From assembly GCA_016210785.1 (NCBI GenBank), contig JACQTN010000388.1:1-15507 (forward strand): a stretch of 15,507 nt of DNA. The letters run 5' to 3'. This DNA comes from Armatimonadota bacterium (GTDB lineage: Bacteria > Sysuimicrobiota > Sysuimicrobiia > Sysuimicrobiales > JACQTN01). Made by a program: the position numbers and the translations under genes. Below the pieces are notes generated by a model, which worked only from the letters and a program-made list of their open reading frames with translations, did not search any database and was not told the DNA's origin. Below are positions 1 through 7,518 of this stretch, piece after piece; position 1 is the stretch's first letter; every line of letters starts with the position of its first letter.

Positions 1-600
1 AAGCACTTCCGCATCGAGATGACCGAGGAGAGCCTGCGCTACGAGCGGGATGAAGCCCGCATCAGTCAAGAGGCCGCGCTGGATGGCCTTTACGTGATTC
101 GCACGAGCGTGTCTCCCGCCGAGCTCGGGGCGGACGCGGCGGTCCGGGCCTACAAACGTCTCTCGGCCGTGGAGCGCGCCTTCCGCAGCTTCAAGGCCGT
201 GGACCTGAAGATCCAGCCCATCTATCATCGGCTGGCGGATCGCGTCCGGGCCCACGTGCTGTTGTGCATGCTCGCCTATTACGTGGAGTGGCACATGCGG
301 CGCGCGTTAGCTCCCCTGCTCTTTGACGACCACGCGCCCCCTCCAGCCCCGCAGTCTCCCGTGGCGTCAGCGAGGCGCTCCGCCGCGGCCGAGGCCAAGG
401 CGCGCCACAAGCAGCTGGAGGACGGGACGCCCGTGCAGAGTTTCCAGACGCTCCTCAAAGACCTCGCGACGCTGGCCAAGAACCGGGTCCGGTCCAAGGC
501 CGCCGACGCAGGCGCCTTTGACATGCTCACCACGCCGACACCGTTGCAGCAACGCGCCTTCGCTCTGCTCGGTGTCTCGCCCCGCCTGGAACGAGTGTAG
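1..600 (+). CDS. IS1634/IS4-type transposase, C-terminal part (5' end outside window)
   Basis: The frame is open from base 1 and ends at a TAG at 598-600, so only the C-terminal ~200 residues are here. Counting from the ATG at 19, residues 45-59 read YKRLSAVERAFRSFK, the Y-x6-E-x6-K signature of IS4-superfamily DDE transposases, with E52 as the expected catalytic Glu. A helical stretch typical of IS1634-like enzymes follows (RVRAHVLLCMLAYYVEWHMR, residues 75-94). The first two catalytic Asp residues would lie upstream of the window. The ATG at 19 is internal and not the real start. The element lies at the edge of a lower-GC accessory region, consistent with mobile DNA. Family assignment is by remembered motif; whether the IS is intact cannot be seen. 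Confidence 0.85.
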   Translation, partial: KHFRIEMTEESLRYERDEARISQEAALDGLYVIRTSVSPAELGADAAVRAYKRLSAVERAFRSFKAVDLKIQPIYHRLADRVRAHVLLCMLAYYVEWHMRRALAPLLFDDHAPPPAPQSPVASARRSAAAEAKARHKQLEDGTPVQSFQTLLKDLATLAKNRVRSKAADAGAFDMLTTPTPLQQRAFALLGVSPRLERV

Positions 601-686
601 GCAGGGCCAGCGACCTCCCTGACCGTACTGAACCTGGCGGGATGCGGATTCTAGCGCGATGACTCGGGGGAACTTCGGACTAGGGC
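1..686 (+). mobile_element. Insertion sequence, right-hand part; right boundary tentative
   Basis: This covers the transposase C-terminus and ~86 bases after its stop. The right boundary near 686 is inferred. The minus-strand reading frame at 651-905 changes character about here: its last residues (RSSPESSR) look like read-through into IS end sequence and follow a normal membrane segment. The partner terminal repeat lies outside the window, so the boundary cannot be confirmed. Confidence 0.45.
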
Positions 687-905
687 AGCTAGAATCATCC
701 AATCAGTGGTCAGCCTCGCTATGGCTACCGAAAAAACGAGAAGGACGGCTATGACGGCGTACGTTGTCTTACCCACAATACCCCGTCCCAGCCGGATTCT
801 TTCGAGGGACTCGGCGCTGGGTCCGAAATTCTTGAGAAATTCCTGAGGATCCAACTTGGATAGCCCGTATTCGCCAGGTCTACCTTCTGTCCTGCGAGTC
901 CGAAA
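651..905 (-). pseudogene. Truncated small membrane-protein gene, probably cut by the IS
   Basis: The minus-strand frame is open from 905 to a TAG at 651. A TTG start at 854 gives 67 residues. The N-terminal ~30 residues look like a soluble amphipathic segment (LDPQEFLKNFGPSAESLERI), followed by a hydrophobic stretch of about 15 residues (YAVIAVLLVFSVAIA). The end, RSSPESSR, is encoded in what appears to be the IS right end. I infer that a host gene for a small membrane protein lost its 3' part to the insertion. No ribosome site is visible before the TTG, and an upstream start in the open frame is possible. I do not recognise the family, and a spurious frame remains possible. Confidence 0.35.
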
Positions 906-1036
906 TCAAGACACTTCTGACCGGGGGTGGACGCCTGTGAGTGGACGGGGCAGCAGAAACAGGACTGGCGCTCGCGGCACCCGATTCAAACTTGCTTTCG
1001 CCTACGCGAATGCGGCATCTGCCCGAAGCCCATCGG

Positions 1037-4000
1037 TCACGTCGAGGATTGCGGGTCATCCGGCCCCTCTGTCTGGCCTTGTGCTGCGCCCGCCAAGCGC
1101 TCCAGGCGGGCCTGAACTTCCGGGTCTCCGGCCAGGGCTCCCAGGGCTAGGTCGAGGACAGCCTGGTCCACTTGGTCCAGCGCGGGCGCCCCCCCAGCCC
1201 CGCCAACCAGGGCCGCTGGGTCCCGGTCGCCATTGAGGACGCGGCGTAGCGCCGCGGCGAGATTCTTCCAGTCATCCTTCGCCGCCAGGTTGTCCAGAGC
1301 CGTTTCGACCCCCATCCGCAGATCCTCATTCCCTCGACAGACGTGCAAGAGGGCAAGCACCAACGGCGCTAGACCCTGAATGGCGGGATGTTCGGTAGGG
1401 GAGGTCATGGATTCGGCGTCGGCGTCTTCTTCCAGCGCCATGCGCAGGATCAGATACTGCTCTGTTCCCAGATCGAGTTCGTCCGCCAGGTCGTCGACGT
1501 TGCGCTCGCCGGCCAACAGGCGTCGGATGGCCGAAGGGGCGTCGTGCCATTCAGCAGTCCCGGCCGCCATCTTTAGGTATTCCTGTTCCAGGAAAGCCAG
1601 AGTTTCCCGTTTTCCAGCCAGGGCGTCGCGGATCGCCCGCAAGAGCCCTCCCCCTTCCCTTGCCAGACGTGCCCGGTTTCCGGGGAAAGCCGCGAACGCC
1701 AGGCGCCCTTTGCGGCGCCAGTGCCGGACAGAGTCCTTGTCACCCCTTCGCTGAGCGGCCGCAGTCAGGATGCTGTAATTGGCCCAGACCTCATGTGAAG
1801 AATCGCCAATGGCTTCGCGGATTTCCAGAGAGTGCCGAGCCGATGCCTCCGCCTCGGCCAGGAGATCCCGGCCCTCGAACTCACGCGGGCACTCTCCGGA
1901 AGGCATGTCATACACCAGTAGAATCAGTGCAGCTAGGTTGGTGTAGACCTTTGCCAGTTCGCCTGGGTTCCCCGCCGCGCCGCAGAGCTCAATGCCCCGC
2001 CGGAACCAGCGCTCGGCGTCCGCGTAGCGGTCGGCCAGCACCGCAATGGCCCCCAGTCCGTTGACTGTCATGGCACCTCCGGCCCTGTTGCCGATAGCCT
2101 CTCGCAGCCTCAGACTCTCCCTGAAGGCCCCCTCCGCCTCGGCTAGCAGGGCCGCTCGCCGCTCTCCGGTTGCTCCCTGGGCTTCCTGGAACGCAACCTT
2201 CCCCTGTTGGTGACGGGCTGTGGCTTCCTCGTCGCTATCGCCGAGTGCGTGAAATTGTTTCTCCGCCTCACGGTGGCGCCGCCGGGCCTCAGCGAAATCC
2301 CCCTCTTCCAAGGCCAGGGTGCCAATGTTGCCGAGCGTCCCCGCTACGCTTAGTTCATCACCCCTGGCCCTGTGAATGTCCAATGCCAGTTCATAATGGC
2401 GGCGTGCCTCAGCGTAGCGTCCCTGCATTACCAAAACGTCTCCTAACTCAGTATGGATATTGCTGGTCAGATCGCGTATGGAAGTGCCCTCCTGATCCGG
2501 TCCGGCCAGAACCTGCAGAGCCTGACGTAAGGCGGTCTCCGCATCGCCCGCACGCCCTTGTGCTTTCAGGACGCTGCCCAGGCGGATGAGAGTCCTGGCA
2601 CGGTCACGGCCAGCCTCGGTCCCGCCGTACGCCATGCCGGCGTCCATCCGCGCCAGCAGCCGTCGGAAGACCTGCTCGGCCTCCTTTGCCCGGCTCGTGT
2701 CGAGGAGCATCTCGCCTCGCTGACTCTCCGCGAGGTACTCCGTCTTTGCCAGGGGTGCTTCCGCGGCCAGACTGCCGGTCTTCGCCACGGCCTCTATCCT
2801 AACCGTGAGCGTCTCCCACTCTCGTAGGCGTCCGAACCAACTCAGGAAGCGGCCCACGTTGTCAGCAAAGTCCACTCCCCTTTCCAGTTTGCCTGCGGCC
2901 AGTGTCAGGTCAAGAGCGCGGCGCAGGTTGGGCAGTTCGCGGCCCGCTATTGCCCGTACTTCGTGGGGATCGCGAGCAGCGGCGTTGTACAAATGGCGGG
3001 AGAGATCGTAGTAGACCTGGCAGTACCGCTCTTCCATGCTCCGACGGGCGTCTGGCGCCAGCGCCGCGCGCAGGTGTGGAGTGAGGGTGGGGTGGAACCG
3101 CACGTAGCGCCCGCTGAATTCTCCTTCTTCGGTCTCGATAGCGATGGGCATCTCCTCTTCCGGGATGAACAGCCCCGCCCGCTCCAGTTCGGCGCGTATC
3201 TCTCGCCAGCGTGACGGCCTCAACCGAGTCACCCTCAGGATCTGAACCTCCATCGCGCCACCTTGGAAAACTCCAAGAGCAGGCAGGTGCTCCTGGGCGG
3301 CCGGACTCAGGCGGTTCAGGGAGAAAGAGAGGCTCACCTCCAGGGACTCGTGGCGGTCCCGCGCCCAGCCCTCGGTGAACCCGGGATACAGTTCGTCAAA
3401 CCGGTCAATGACGGTCGCCACATTGTTGCCGAAGTCCTTCAGATGAGGCAGCACCAATTGGATCGAAAGCGGGTGGCCGCCGAGGTAGCCCAGCAGGCGT
3501 TCCAGGTCGGGCCGTTCGGGCCGCTGGTGGCCCAGGGCGTCCAGGACCTCGCCGGCGAAGGCCAGAGCCTCAGACCGAAGCAGTCCGTCCAAGGGGATCA
3601 GCGCGGCAGATTGCGAAGGAGCGTAAGCCTCGTGGGGCAACCCGAAATCACGGGTAGTCACCAGCAATCTGGTGACGCCGTCCGAGGTGAGAGCCACGCC
3701 GAGTTCCAGAAGTTCTCGGAGCGCCTCAGGAGGGAGTGCGTCGTGCCAGCCGGGGAGGACGCTCTCCAGATTGTCCCAAATGACCAAGGTTGGCGCGTCG
3801 GAAACCAGGGCCTGCTGCAATGCCGGCAGGCGATCCGCCTCAAGCACAGTGGAGAAACTGTCACCCAGGAGCAGACGGCCCATCTGGCTGACGGCCCAAC
3901 CAGCATCTCCGCCTCCCTCGAAGGAAATGAAGAGGGCACGCCTGACGAGCCCGATGCGCCTGAACCAGCGGGCTGCCTCGCCGGCGAGTGCGGTCTTGCC

Positions 4001-4606
4001 CTGCCCGCCGAACCCATGCATGACGACGATGCGGCGCTCGCGCAGCAGCCGCTCTAGGTCCCACAACTCCTTTGCGCGTCCTGTGAAGCGGTAGCGCGGC
4101 TCGCGAAACTCACCGAGGAGAGTCGATGCAGCGGTCTGCGCAGAAGACCGGATGATCGTGCCGGCGAAAGGCGCGGGATCTTCGGTCTGCTGGTACAGCG
4201 CGGGCAGGAACCAGTCACGCAGGTGGAAGGCCACCTCACCTTCCTCCAGGTGGTACAACGTGAAGCGCTTCGTGTTGGCCAGCAGAACCCGGCGACCCTC
4301 GTCCACAGCCTGACCCACGGTGCGCCCACGCGCCAGGGCCTCGTAAAACGCCCCGAAGAACCGCCGGGTCGTCTCCACCAGCACGCTGTACTGCATGGCC
4401 ACCACGCTGCCTACCCCAGCCTGGATGAGGCGCGGCGCAACACTGGAGAAGGGATCGCGGACATCGGCGTGGGCCGACTGGCAGGCGTCCAGCACCATGA
4501 GAGGAATCCTGGCAGCGGCAAGGAGGTTTCCCAGACGGTCCGCGTCCACGAGGTCCAACTTGCCTTCTGCATCCTCAAACGCCAGGTAGCCGAGGCCGCG
4601 CTCCAT
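1037..4606 (-). CDS. Fragment 3 of the STAND gene: CHAT C-terminal half, NB-ARC NTPase, TPR repeats
   Basis: An 1189-residue frame from ATG 4606 to TGA 1037. It begins mid-CHAT and keeps the catalytic Cys at residue 42 (VLDACQSA). An ATPase module follows: P-loop GFGGQGKTAL (198-207), Walker B TLVIWDNLE (273-281), RLLVTTRD (313-320) and GGHPLSIQL (376-384), the NB-ARC order of P-loop, kinase-2, RNBS-B and GLPL. A winged-helix-like region comes next, then about ten helical-hairpin TPR-type repeats, for example GDVLVMQGRYAEARRHYELA and its relatives. The C-terminal ~150 residues are Ala/Leu/Asp-rich and unrecognised. The TPR part would sense or scaffold the trigger. It is long and undamaged, which argues that the gene was recently functional or is intact apart from sequence errors. 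Confidence 0.85.
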   Translation of the reverse strand: MERGLGYLAFEDAEGKLDLVDADRLGNLLAAARIPLMVLDACQSAHADVRDPFSSVAPRLIQAGVGSVVAMQYSVLVETTRRFFGAFYEALARGRTVGQAVDEGRRVLLANTKRFTLYHLEEGEVAFHLRDWFLPALYQQTEDPAPFAGTIIRSSAQTAASTLLGEFREPRYRFTGRAKELWDLERLLRERRIVVMHGFGGQGKTALAGEAARWFRRIGLVRRALFISFEGGGDAGWAVSQMGRLLLGDSFSTVLEADRLPALQQALVSDAPTLVIWDNLESVLPGWHDALPPEALRELLELGVALTSDGVTRLLVTTRDFGLPHEAYAPSQSAALIPLDGLLRSEALAFAGEVLDALGHQRPERPDLERLLGYLGGHPLSIQLVLPHLKDFGNNVATVIDRFDELYPGFTEGWARDRHESLEVSLSFSLNRLSPAAQEHLPALGVFQGGAMEVQILRVTRLRPSRWREIRAELERAGLFIPEEEMPIAIETEEGEFSGRYVRFHPTLTPHLRAALAPDARRSMEERYCQVYYDLSRHLYNAAARDPHEVRAIAGRELPNLRRALDLTLAAGKLERGVDFADNVGRFLSWFGRLREWETLTVRIEAVAKTGSLAAEAPLAKTEYLAESQRGEMLLDTSRAKEAEQVFRRLLARMDAGMAYGGTEAGRDRARTLIRLGSVLKAQGRAGDAETALRQALQVLAGPDQEGTSIRDLTSNIHTELGDVLVMQGRYAEARRHYELALDIHRARGDELSVAGTLGNIGTLALEEGDFAEARRRHREAEKQFHALGDSDEEATARHQQGKVAFQEAQGATGERRAALLAEAEGAFRESLRLREAIGNRAGGAMTVNGLGAIAVLADRYADAERWFRRGIELCGAAGNPGELAKVYTNLAALILLVYDMPSGECPREFEGRDLLAEAEASARHSLEIREAIGDSSHEVWANYSILTAAAQRRGDKDSVRHWRRKGRLAFAAFPGNRARLAREGGGLLRAIRDALAGKRETLAFLEQEYLKMAAGTAEWHDAPSAIRRLLAGERNVDDLADELDLGTEQYLILRMALEEDADAESMTSPTEHPAIQGLAPLVLALLHVCRGNEDLRMGVETALDNLAAKDDWKNLAAALRRVLNGDRDPAALVGGAGGAPALDQVDQAVLDLALGALAGDPEVQARLERLAGAAQGQTEGPDDPQSST

Positions 4607-5550
4607 CAGGTAAACGCCGTGCCGTCAAAGTGCACAACGTGCACCAGCGGCTGTTTGTCGTCACGCAGTCGCTCGTCCAATGCCTGCAGGGTAGGTGGGT
4701 GGAGAAACTCTATCACGACATTTTCGGTTCCGAGGAGTTCCACGGCTTTCAGGACCGCTTGGGGACTGGCCCGCGGATCAATGAACGGTGTGCGGCTGTC
4801 CTCAGGCCGCGCCACGATCATCAGGATGCGAATCGGCAACCCGAAGGTTACCCGTTGGGCGGCCTGGACCTTTTGTACCCGGCGCCGGAGGGAGATACCC
4901 AGTGCGAAGAGATGCCCTTCCTCGTCGGCCAGAAGTTCCCAGGGAAGGCGCAGCGCGTCGGGATCAGTGGCGTCCAGCGTTAGAAGGGGCATTCGGGTGA
5001 GTCGTCGCGACTCACCTCGGAACTGCTGCCACAGGCGTGACGCGTCTACAGTGCCAAACAGGACTTGAAAGAGCGCGACGCCCCAGTCTTTCAGGCGACT
5101 CTCCAACCGCTCCGCTCTGCCCACGTCAGGGCCCACCGGCCATCGGGGGTACTGCTCAAGATACCAGCGAAGTTCGTCTAGTCCACTCGACTTGATGGGC
5201 GGAGTAAACCGGATCGGCCCCGCGCGCAACCCCTCTTCCGGAAAGGCGACGTTCGCGACCAAATCGTCGTCGGAACGCTCGATGGTCAGAGTGAGCTCAA
5301 GAGGTTTCGGAGGCTGGGGGAGTACCTCCGGCGCCCGCAAAGCCGGCGAGGTCTCACCACGCAGGCCAGCGACGAGACCCGCTAATGGATCACGCCCCTC
5401 CCTGGCGTCAACCCACTGCAGGTCGGCCAGGGGCAGCGGTGCCTCTGTGGCGCGCAGAAGCACCGGGATGATCAACTTGCCAGCCTCTTGGCCGAAGTGG
5501 ATCTCCTTGCGAACATAATCTGATCGAGCGCTGGCCGTGCTCAGGACCAC
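4606..5550 (-). CDS. Fragment 2 of the STAND gene: TIR remainder plus first half of CHAT
   Basis: The frame is open from about 5608. The first usable start inside is GTG 5550, and the stop is TGA 4606-4608. It carries the rest of TIR (VLSTASARSDYVRKE, with the conserved Glu, then PVLLR and the Trp-containing C-terminal end), a charged linker, and the N-terminal CHAT half (LPWELLADEEG, RILMIVARPED, LVHVVHFDG). The stop falls immediately after HFDG, where CHAT proteins have the catalytic HG. With one C restored at 4620-4621 the sequence reads HFDGHGVYLMERGLGYLAFED. Its TGA overlaps the ATG of the next frame as TGATG, so coupled re-initiation is conceivable. The break cuts the protease fold in two, so separate function is unlikely. 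Confidence 0.8.
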   Translation of the reverse strand: MVLSTASARSDYVRKEIHFGQEAGKLIIPVLLRATEAPLPLADLQWVDAREGRDPLAGLVAGLRGETSPALRAPEVLPQPPKPLELTLTIERSDDDLVANVAFPEEGLRAGPIRFTPPIKSSGLDELRWYLEQYPRWPVGPDVGRAERLESRLKDWGVALFQVLFGTVDASRLWQQFRGESRRLTRMPLLTLDATDPDALRLPWELLADEEGHLFALGISLRRRVQKVQAAQRVTFGLPIRILMIVARPEDSRTPFIDPRASPQAVLKAVELLGTENVVIEFLHPPTLQALDERLRDDKQPLVHVVHFDGTAFT

Positions 5551-5726
5551 GACAACGACCGTGGATGCGCGAATGCGGTCCTCCAGCTCTTTCGACCAGG
5601 GGCGACCGGGGTCAGATGGCGGTCATACGAGGTCGGGATCCCGGCGGCCTCAAGCCGTCGTGTCAGATCGTCTACGAAAGCACGATCTTCGTGTGCGTAA
5701 GATATGAATGCGGAGACCGTGCTCAT
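5541..5726 (-). CDS. Fragment 1 of the STAND gene: N-terminal TIR piece
   Basis: This is the reading frame as written, from ATG 5726 (the upstream in-frame TTG at 5756 lacks a better ribosome site) to TGA 5541. Residues 1-40 are a normal TIR beginning: beta-A FISYAHED, helix DRAFVDDLTRRLEAAG, then SYDRHLTP. After residue 40 the frame is wrong (VAPGRKSWRTAFAHPR is out-of-frame read-through). The correct continuation GRPWSKELEDRIRAS is found one base off, matching the usual TIR pattern of Pro-Gly before the next helix. A GG pair at 5606-5607 that would be GGG repairs it. On its own this piece lacks the catalytic Glu and most of the fold, so it is not expected to be active. Confidence 0.8.
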   Translation of the reverse strand: MSTVSAFISYAHEDRAFVDDLTRRLEAAGIPTSYDRHLTPVAPGRKSWRTAFAHPRSLSWS

Positions 5727-5828
5727 TTGCCTAGTCCCCTTCCGGTCCAATCTCAAAACAAGCCGGCCCGTGTGTTGAGTTCATTTTAACATGACTCTGG
5801 GTACAGTGGAGACAAGCCGCAAGCCCGG

Positions 5829-5841
5829 GCTCACTGTGAGC
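5829..5841. promoter_or_regulatory. Perfect 13-bp palindrome GCTCAC-T-GTGAGC
   Basis: Six-base perfect arms around one base, in the 144-base gap between the cysteine desulfurase stop (5871) and the STAND start (5726). It could be a regulator operator for the STAND gene, whose A/T-rich -10-like TAAAAT lies at 5783-5788. It could also be part of a weak terminator hairpin for the desulfurase transcript (5-bp stem, 3-base loop). No T-run follows, so the terminator reading is weak. Confidence 0.35.
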
Positions 5842-5870
5842 GCCGAGGGATCGGGAGGAGACTGGCGGGG

Positions 5871-7046
5871 TTACCGCCGGGCCCTGGCGGACGGCTTCCA
5901 GGTCGGGGAGGCGGCGCGGACGGAGGCGACGATCTCGCGGAGAAGGCCGATGACCTCGTCAATGTCAGCTTCGGTGATGCCGCGGCCGAGGGTGAGGCGG
6001 ACGGTCCCCGCGGCGGTCTCGGGAGGAAGCCCGATGGCGGTGAGGACGTGAGAGGGCTCCAGGCTGCCGGAGGTACAGGTGGAACCGCTGCTGGCCGCCA
6101 CGCCCGCCAGGTCCAGCGCCAGCAGCAGCGACTCGCTGTCGGTGCCTTCGAAGGAAACGTTGACGTTGTTGGGCAGACGCCGCGAGGGATGACCGTTGAG
6201 GCGCGACGCCTCGATCTCCAGGATGCCGGCGATGAACCGGTCGCGCAGCGCGGCCTGGCGCGGGGCCTCCTGCGGCATCATCTCTCGCGCCAGCTCGACC
6301 GCCCGGCCGAACCCCGCGATGGCCGGGACGTTCTCCGTCCCGGCGCGACGGTTGCGCTCCTGGGCGCCGCCGTGCAGCCAGCGCGCCACCCGCGTGCCCT
6401 TGCGGACGTACAGCGCGCCGATCCCCTTCGGCCCGTACACCTTGTGGCCGGACATCGCCAGCAGGTGCACGTTCAGCGCGTCCACGTCGAGAGGCATCTG
6501 CCCCAGCGCCTGCGTGGCGTCGGTGTGGAACGTGACGCCGCGCCCGCGCGCGATCTGGCCGATCTCCGCCACCGGCTCGATGGTCCCGATCTCGTTGTTG
6601 GCGGCCATCACGGACACCAGGACGGTGTCGTCCCGGATCACCCGGCGCACCTGGTCGGGATCCACCAGGCCATCGCCGTCCACCGGCACGCCCGTGATCT
6701 CGAAGCCCCGCGAGGTCAGGAACTCGCACGGCTCCAGCACCGCGTGGTGCTCGATAGCGGAAACGATGATGTGCCGTCCCCGCTCCTCCGCGGCGAGCGC
6801 GGTGCCGATCACGGCCAGGTTGTCCGCCTCGGTGGCTCCGCTGGTGAAGACGATCTCGGACGGGTGCGCGCCGATCGCCCCTGCGACGATCTCGCGGGCG
6901 CGATCGACGGCCTCCCGCGCCTCCTGTCCCCAGGCGTGGACGCTGCCCGGATTGCCAAACTTTTCGCGGAGAAATGGGAGCATCACCTCGACCACCCGGG
7001 GGTCCACCGGCGTGGTGGCCGCGTGGTCGAGGTAGATCCTGCGCAT
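5871..7046 (-). CDS. nifS: Cysteine desulfurase (NifS/IscS family), 391 aa
   Basis: A pyridoxal-phosphate enzyme that removes sulfur from L-cysteine as a persulfide for Fe-S cluster and thiolated tRNA/cofactor synthesis; cytoplasmic. The N-terminus IYLDHAATTPVDP is diagnostic. The conserved ATEADNLA and HH (100-101) segments bind PLP. The PLP lysine is K202 in SGHKVYGPKG, RRAGTENV is present, and the catalytic cysteine is C324 in SSGSTCTSG, with the long flexible loop of group I enzymes. Full length. The ATG at 7046 was chosen over an upstream in-frame start (7088) because homology begins there and the regulator gene stops 7 bases before it. It is second in an operon with the MerR-type gene. 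No Fe-S scaffold (IscU/NifU) is adjacent, so the nif versus isc label is conventional. Confidence 0.95.
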   Translation of the reverse strand: MRRIYLDHAATTPVDPRVVEVMLPFLREKFGNPGSVHAWGQEAREAVDRAREIVAGAIGAHPSEIVFTSGATEADNLAVIGTALAAEERGRHIIVSAIEHHAVLEPCEFLTSRGFEITGVPVDGDGLVDPDQVRRVIRDDTVLVSVMAANNEIGTIEPVAEIGQIARGRGVTFHTDATQALGQMPLDVDALNVHLLAMSGHKVYGPKGIGALYVRKGTRVARWLHGGAQERNRRAGTENVPAIAGFGRAVELAREMMPQEAPRQAALRDRFIAGILEIEASRLNGHPSRRLPNNVNVSFEGTDSESLLLALDLAGVAASSGSTCTSGSLEPSHVLTAIGLPPETAAGTVRLTLGRGITEADIDEVIGLLREIVASVRAASPTWKPSARARR

Positions 7047-7053
7047 GGGGGCC

Positions 7054-7383
7054 CTACCCGGTGTGGACGACCTCGTAGGAAGGTGCACCGCGCCGGCTGC
7101 GCGGACGCCGCCGGTCGATCACCCACTCGCCCGTGGACGCACCGGCGGACCGCCGCAGTGCGCTCTTCACTCCGCCGATGGGCACGCGCCGCTTGCTGAC
7201 GAGAAAGTTGATGTACTGCAGCCGCTCCACGTCGCGCCAGGAGTAGAGCCGCCGCCCGGTGCGCCGGTCTCGCTGGGGAGAGAGCAGCCCCCGCGCCTCC
7301 CACGCCCGTAGGGTGGCCGGCGAGACGCCGATGAGACCGGAGACGATGCCGATGGTGAAGAGTGGACGGGTGAGATCTCTCAT
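7054..7383 (-). CDS. MerR-family transcriptional regulator, 109 aa
   Basis: An N-terminal MerR winged helix-turn-helix: LFTIGIVSGLIGVSPATLRAWEARGLL (residues 8-34) and then GRRLYSWRDVERLQYINFL (43-61). The C-terminal part is short, Arg-rich and basic (RRRPRSRRG) and does not resemble a known effector-binding domain. It contains no cysteine at all, so it cannot bind an Fe-S cluster in the SoxR way or a metal through Cys. Its stop (7054-7056) is 7 bases before the desulfurase start, so the two are almost certainly co-transcribed. This suggests control of its own operon, perhaps an analogue of IscR in role, which is inference. Ribosome site GAGGG lies ~9 bases before ATG 7383. HspR/GlnR-type MerR proteins are the nearest look-alikes. 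Confidence 0.85.
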   Translation of the reverse strand: MRDLTRPLFTIGIVSGLIGVSPATLRAWEARGLLSPQRDRRTGRRLYSWRDVERLQYINFLVSKRRVPIGGVKSALRRSAGASTGEWVIDRRRPRSRRGAPSYEVVHTG

Positions 7384-7518
7384 GCGAGCACCCTCAGCAA
7401 GTCTTCACAAGGTGGTTCTCGATCTCGCACTCCCCACCCGGCTTCTGAACTCCCGGTGCGCCCATGGGACCATCATGAGATGCGGTCGCCGGGCATCAGG
7501 GAGCGGGCGGCGACGATT
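7384..7518 (-). other. Leader of merR-nifS, with a 7-bp hairpin at its 5' end
   Basis: The ~130-base untranslated leader contains perfect complementary arms 7508-7514 and 7485-7491 (GTCGCCG/CGGCGAC, 16-base loop) at or just after the expected start site. I tested it by eye against SAM riboswitch and T-box consensus. Some short similarity (GATGCCCGGCGACC) exists, but the other required helices are missing, so no known riboswitch is called. Confidence 0.3.

Larger units (their letters stand above)
1037..5726 (-). pseudogene. TIR-CHAT-NB-ARC-TPR STAND protein gene (NLR-like), disrupted by two 1-base losses
   Basis: Adding one base near 5606-5607 and one near 4620-4621 gives a continuous 1563-residue protein (4690 + 2 nt = 1564 codons). 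Order: TIR (residues ~1-145, with FISYAHED and E75 in SDYVRKE as the likely NADase Glu); linker; CHAT (~160-480, His370 in HFDGHG, Cys416 in DACQSA); NB-ARC-type NTPase (P-loop GFGGQGKT 572-579, Walker B LVIWDN 648-653, TTR 691-693, GGHPL 750-754); TPR array roughly 930-1340; Ala/Leu-rich tail. TIR and CHAT are known effector enzymes (NAD+ cleavage, caspase-like proteolysis), and STAND-TPR proteins are sensors. Anti-phage defence is inferred. The ATG at 5726 has AGGGG about 9 bases upstream. Lower GC and a nearby IS suggest acquisition. It lies alone, with no partner gene visible. Confidence 0.85.

Noticed and set aside
960..1010. Minus-strand TTTGAATC followed by GCGCCA, resembling a tRNA T-loop and 3' end
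   Set aside because: The flanking five bases do not pair, and no anticodon arm or matching acceptor 5' strand is found.
927..1115. Plus-strand 62-residue frame (GTG at 927) with five or more cysteines, zinc-ribbon-like spacing in part (CGICPKPIG)
   Set aside because: No ribosome site, overlaps the STAND 3' end by ~79 bases, and Cys pairs do not complete a known ribbon. Kept as a shadow frame.
3263..4057. Long plus-strand frames opposite the STAND gene (also 4223-5068) and opposite nifS (6048-7199), methyltransferase (7632-8522) and propeller (13307-14779)
   Set aside because: Each mirrors a well-supported gene on the other strand, shows no domain, and arises from GC-rich codon bias.
5600..5612. 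Programmed -1 frameshifting as the explanation for the STAND gene breaks
   Set aside because: A -1 shift would restore the frame at both sites, but neither has a slippery heptamer and two such events in one gene are unlikely.
7441..7514. SAM-type riboswitch suspected from GATGCCCGGCGACC
   Set aside because: The other core elements and closing helix are absent; similarity limited to one short run.
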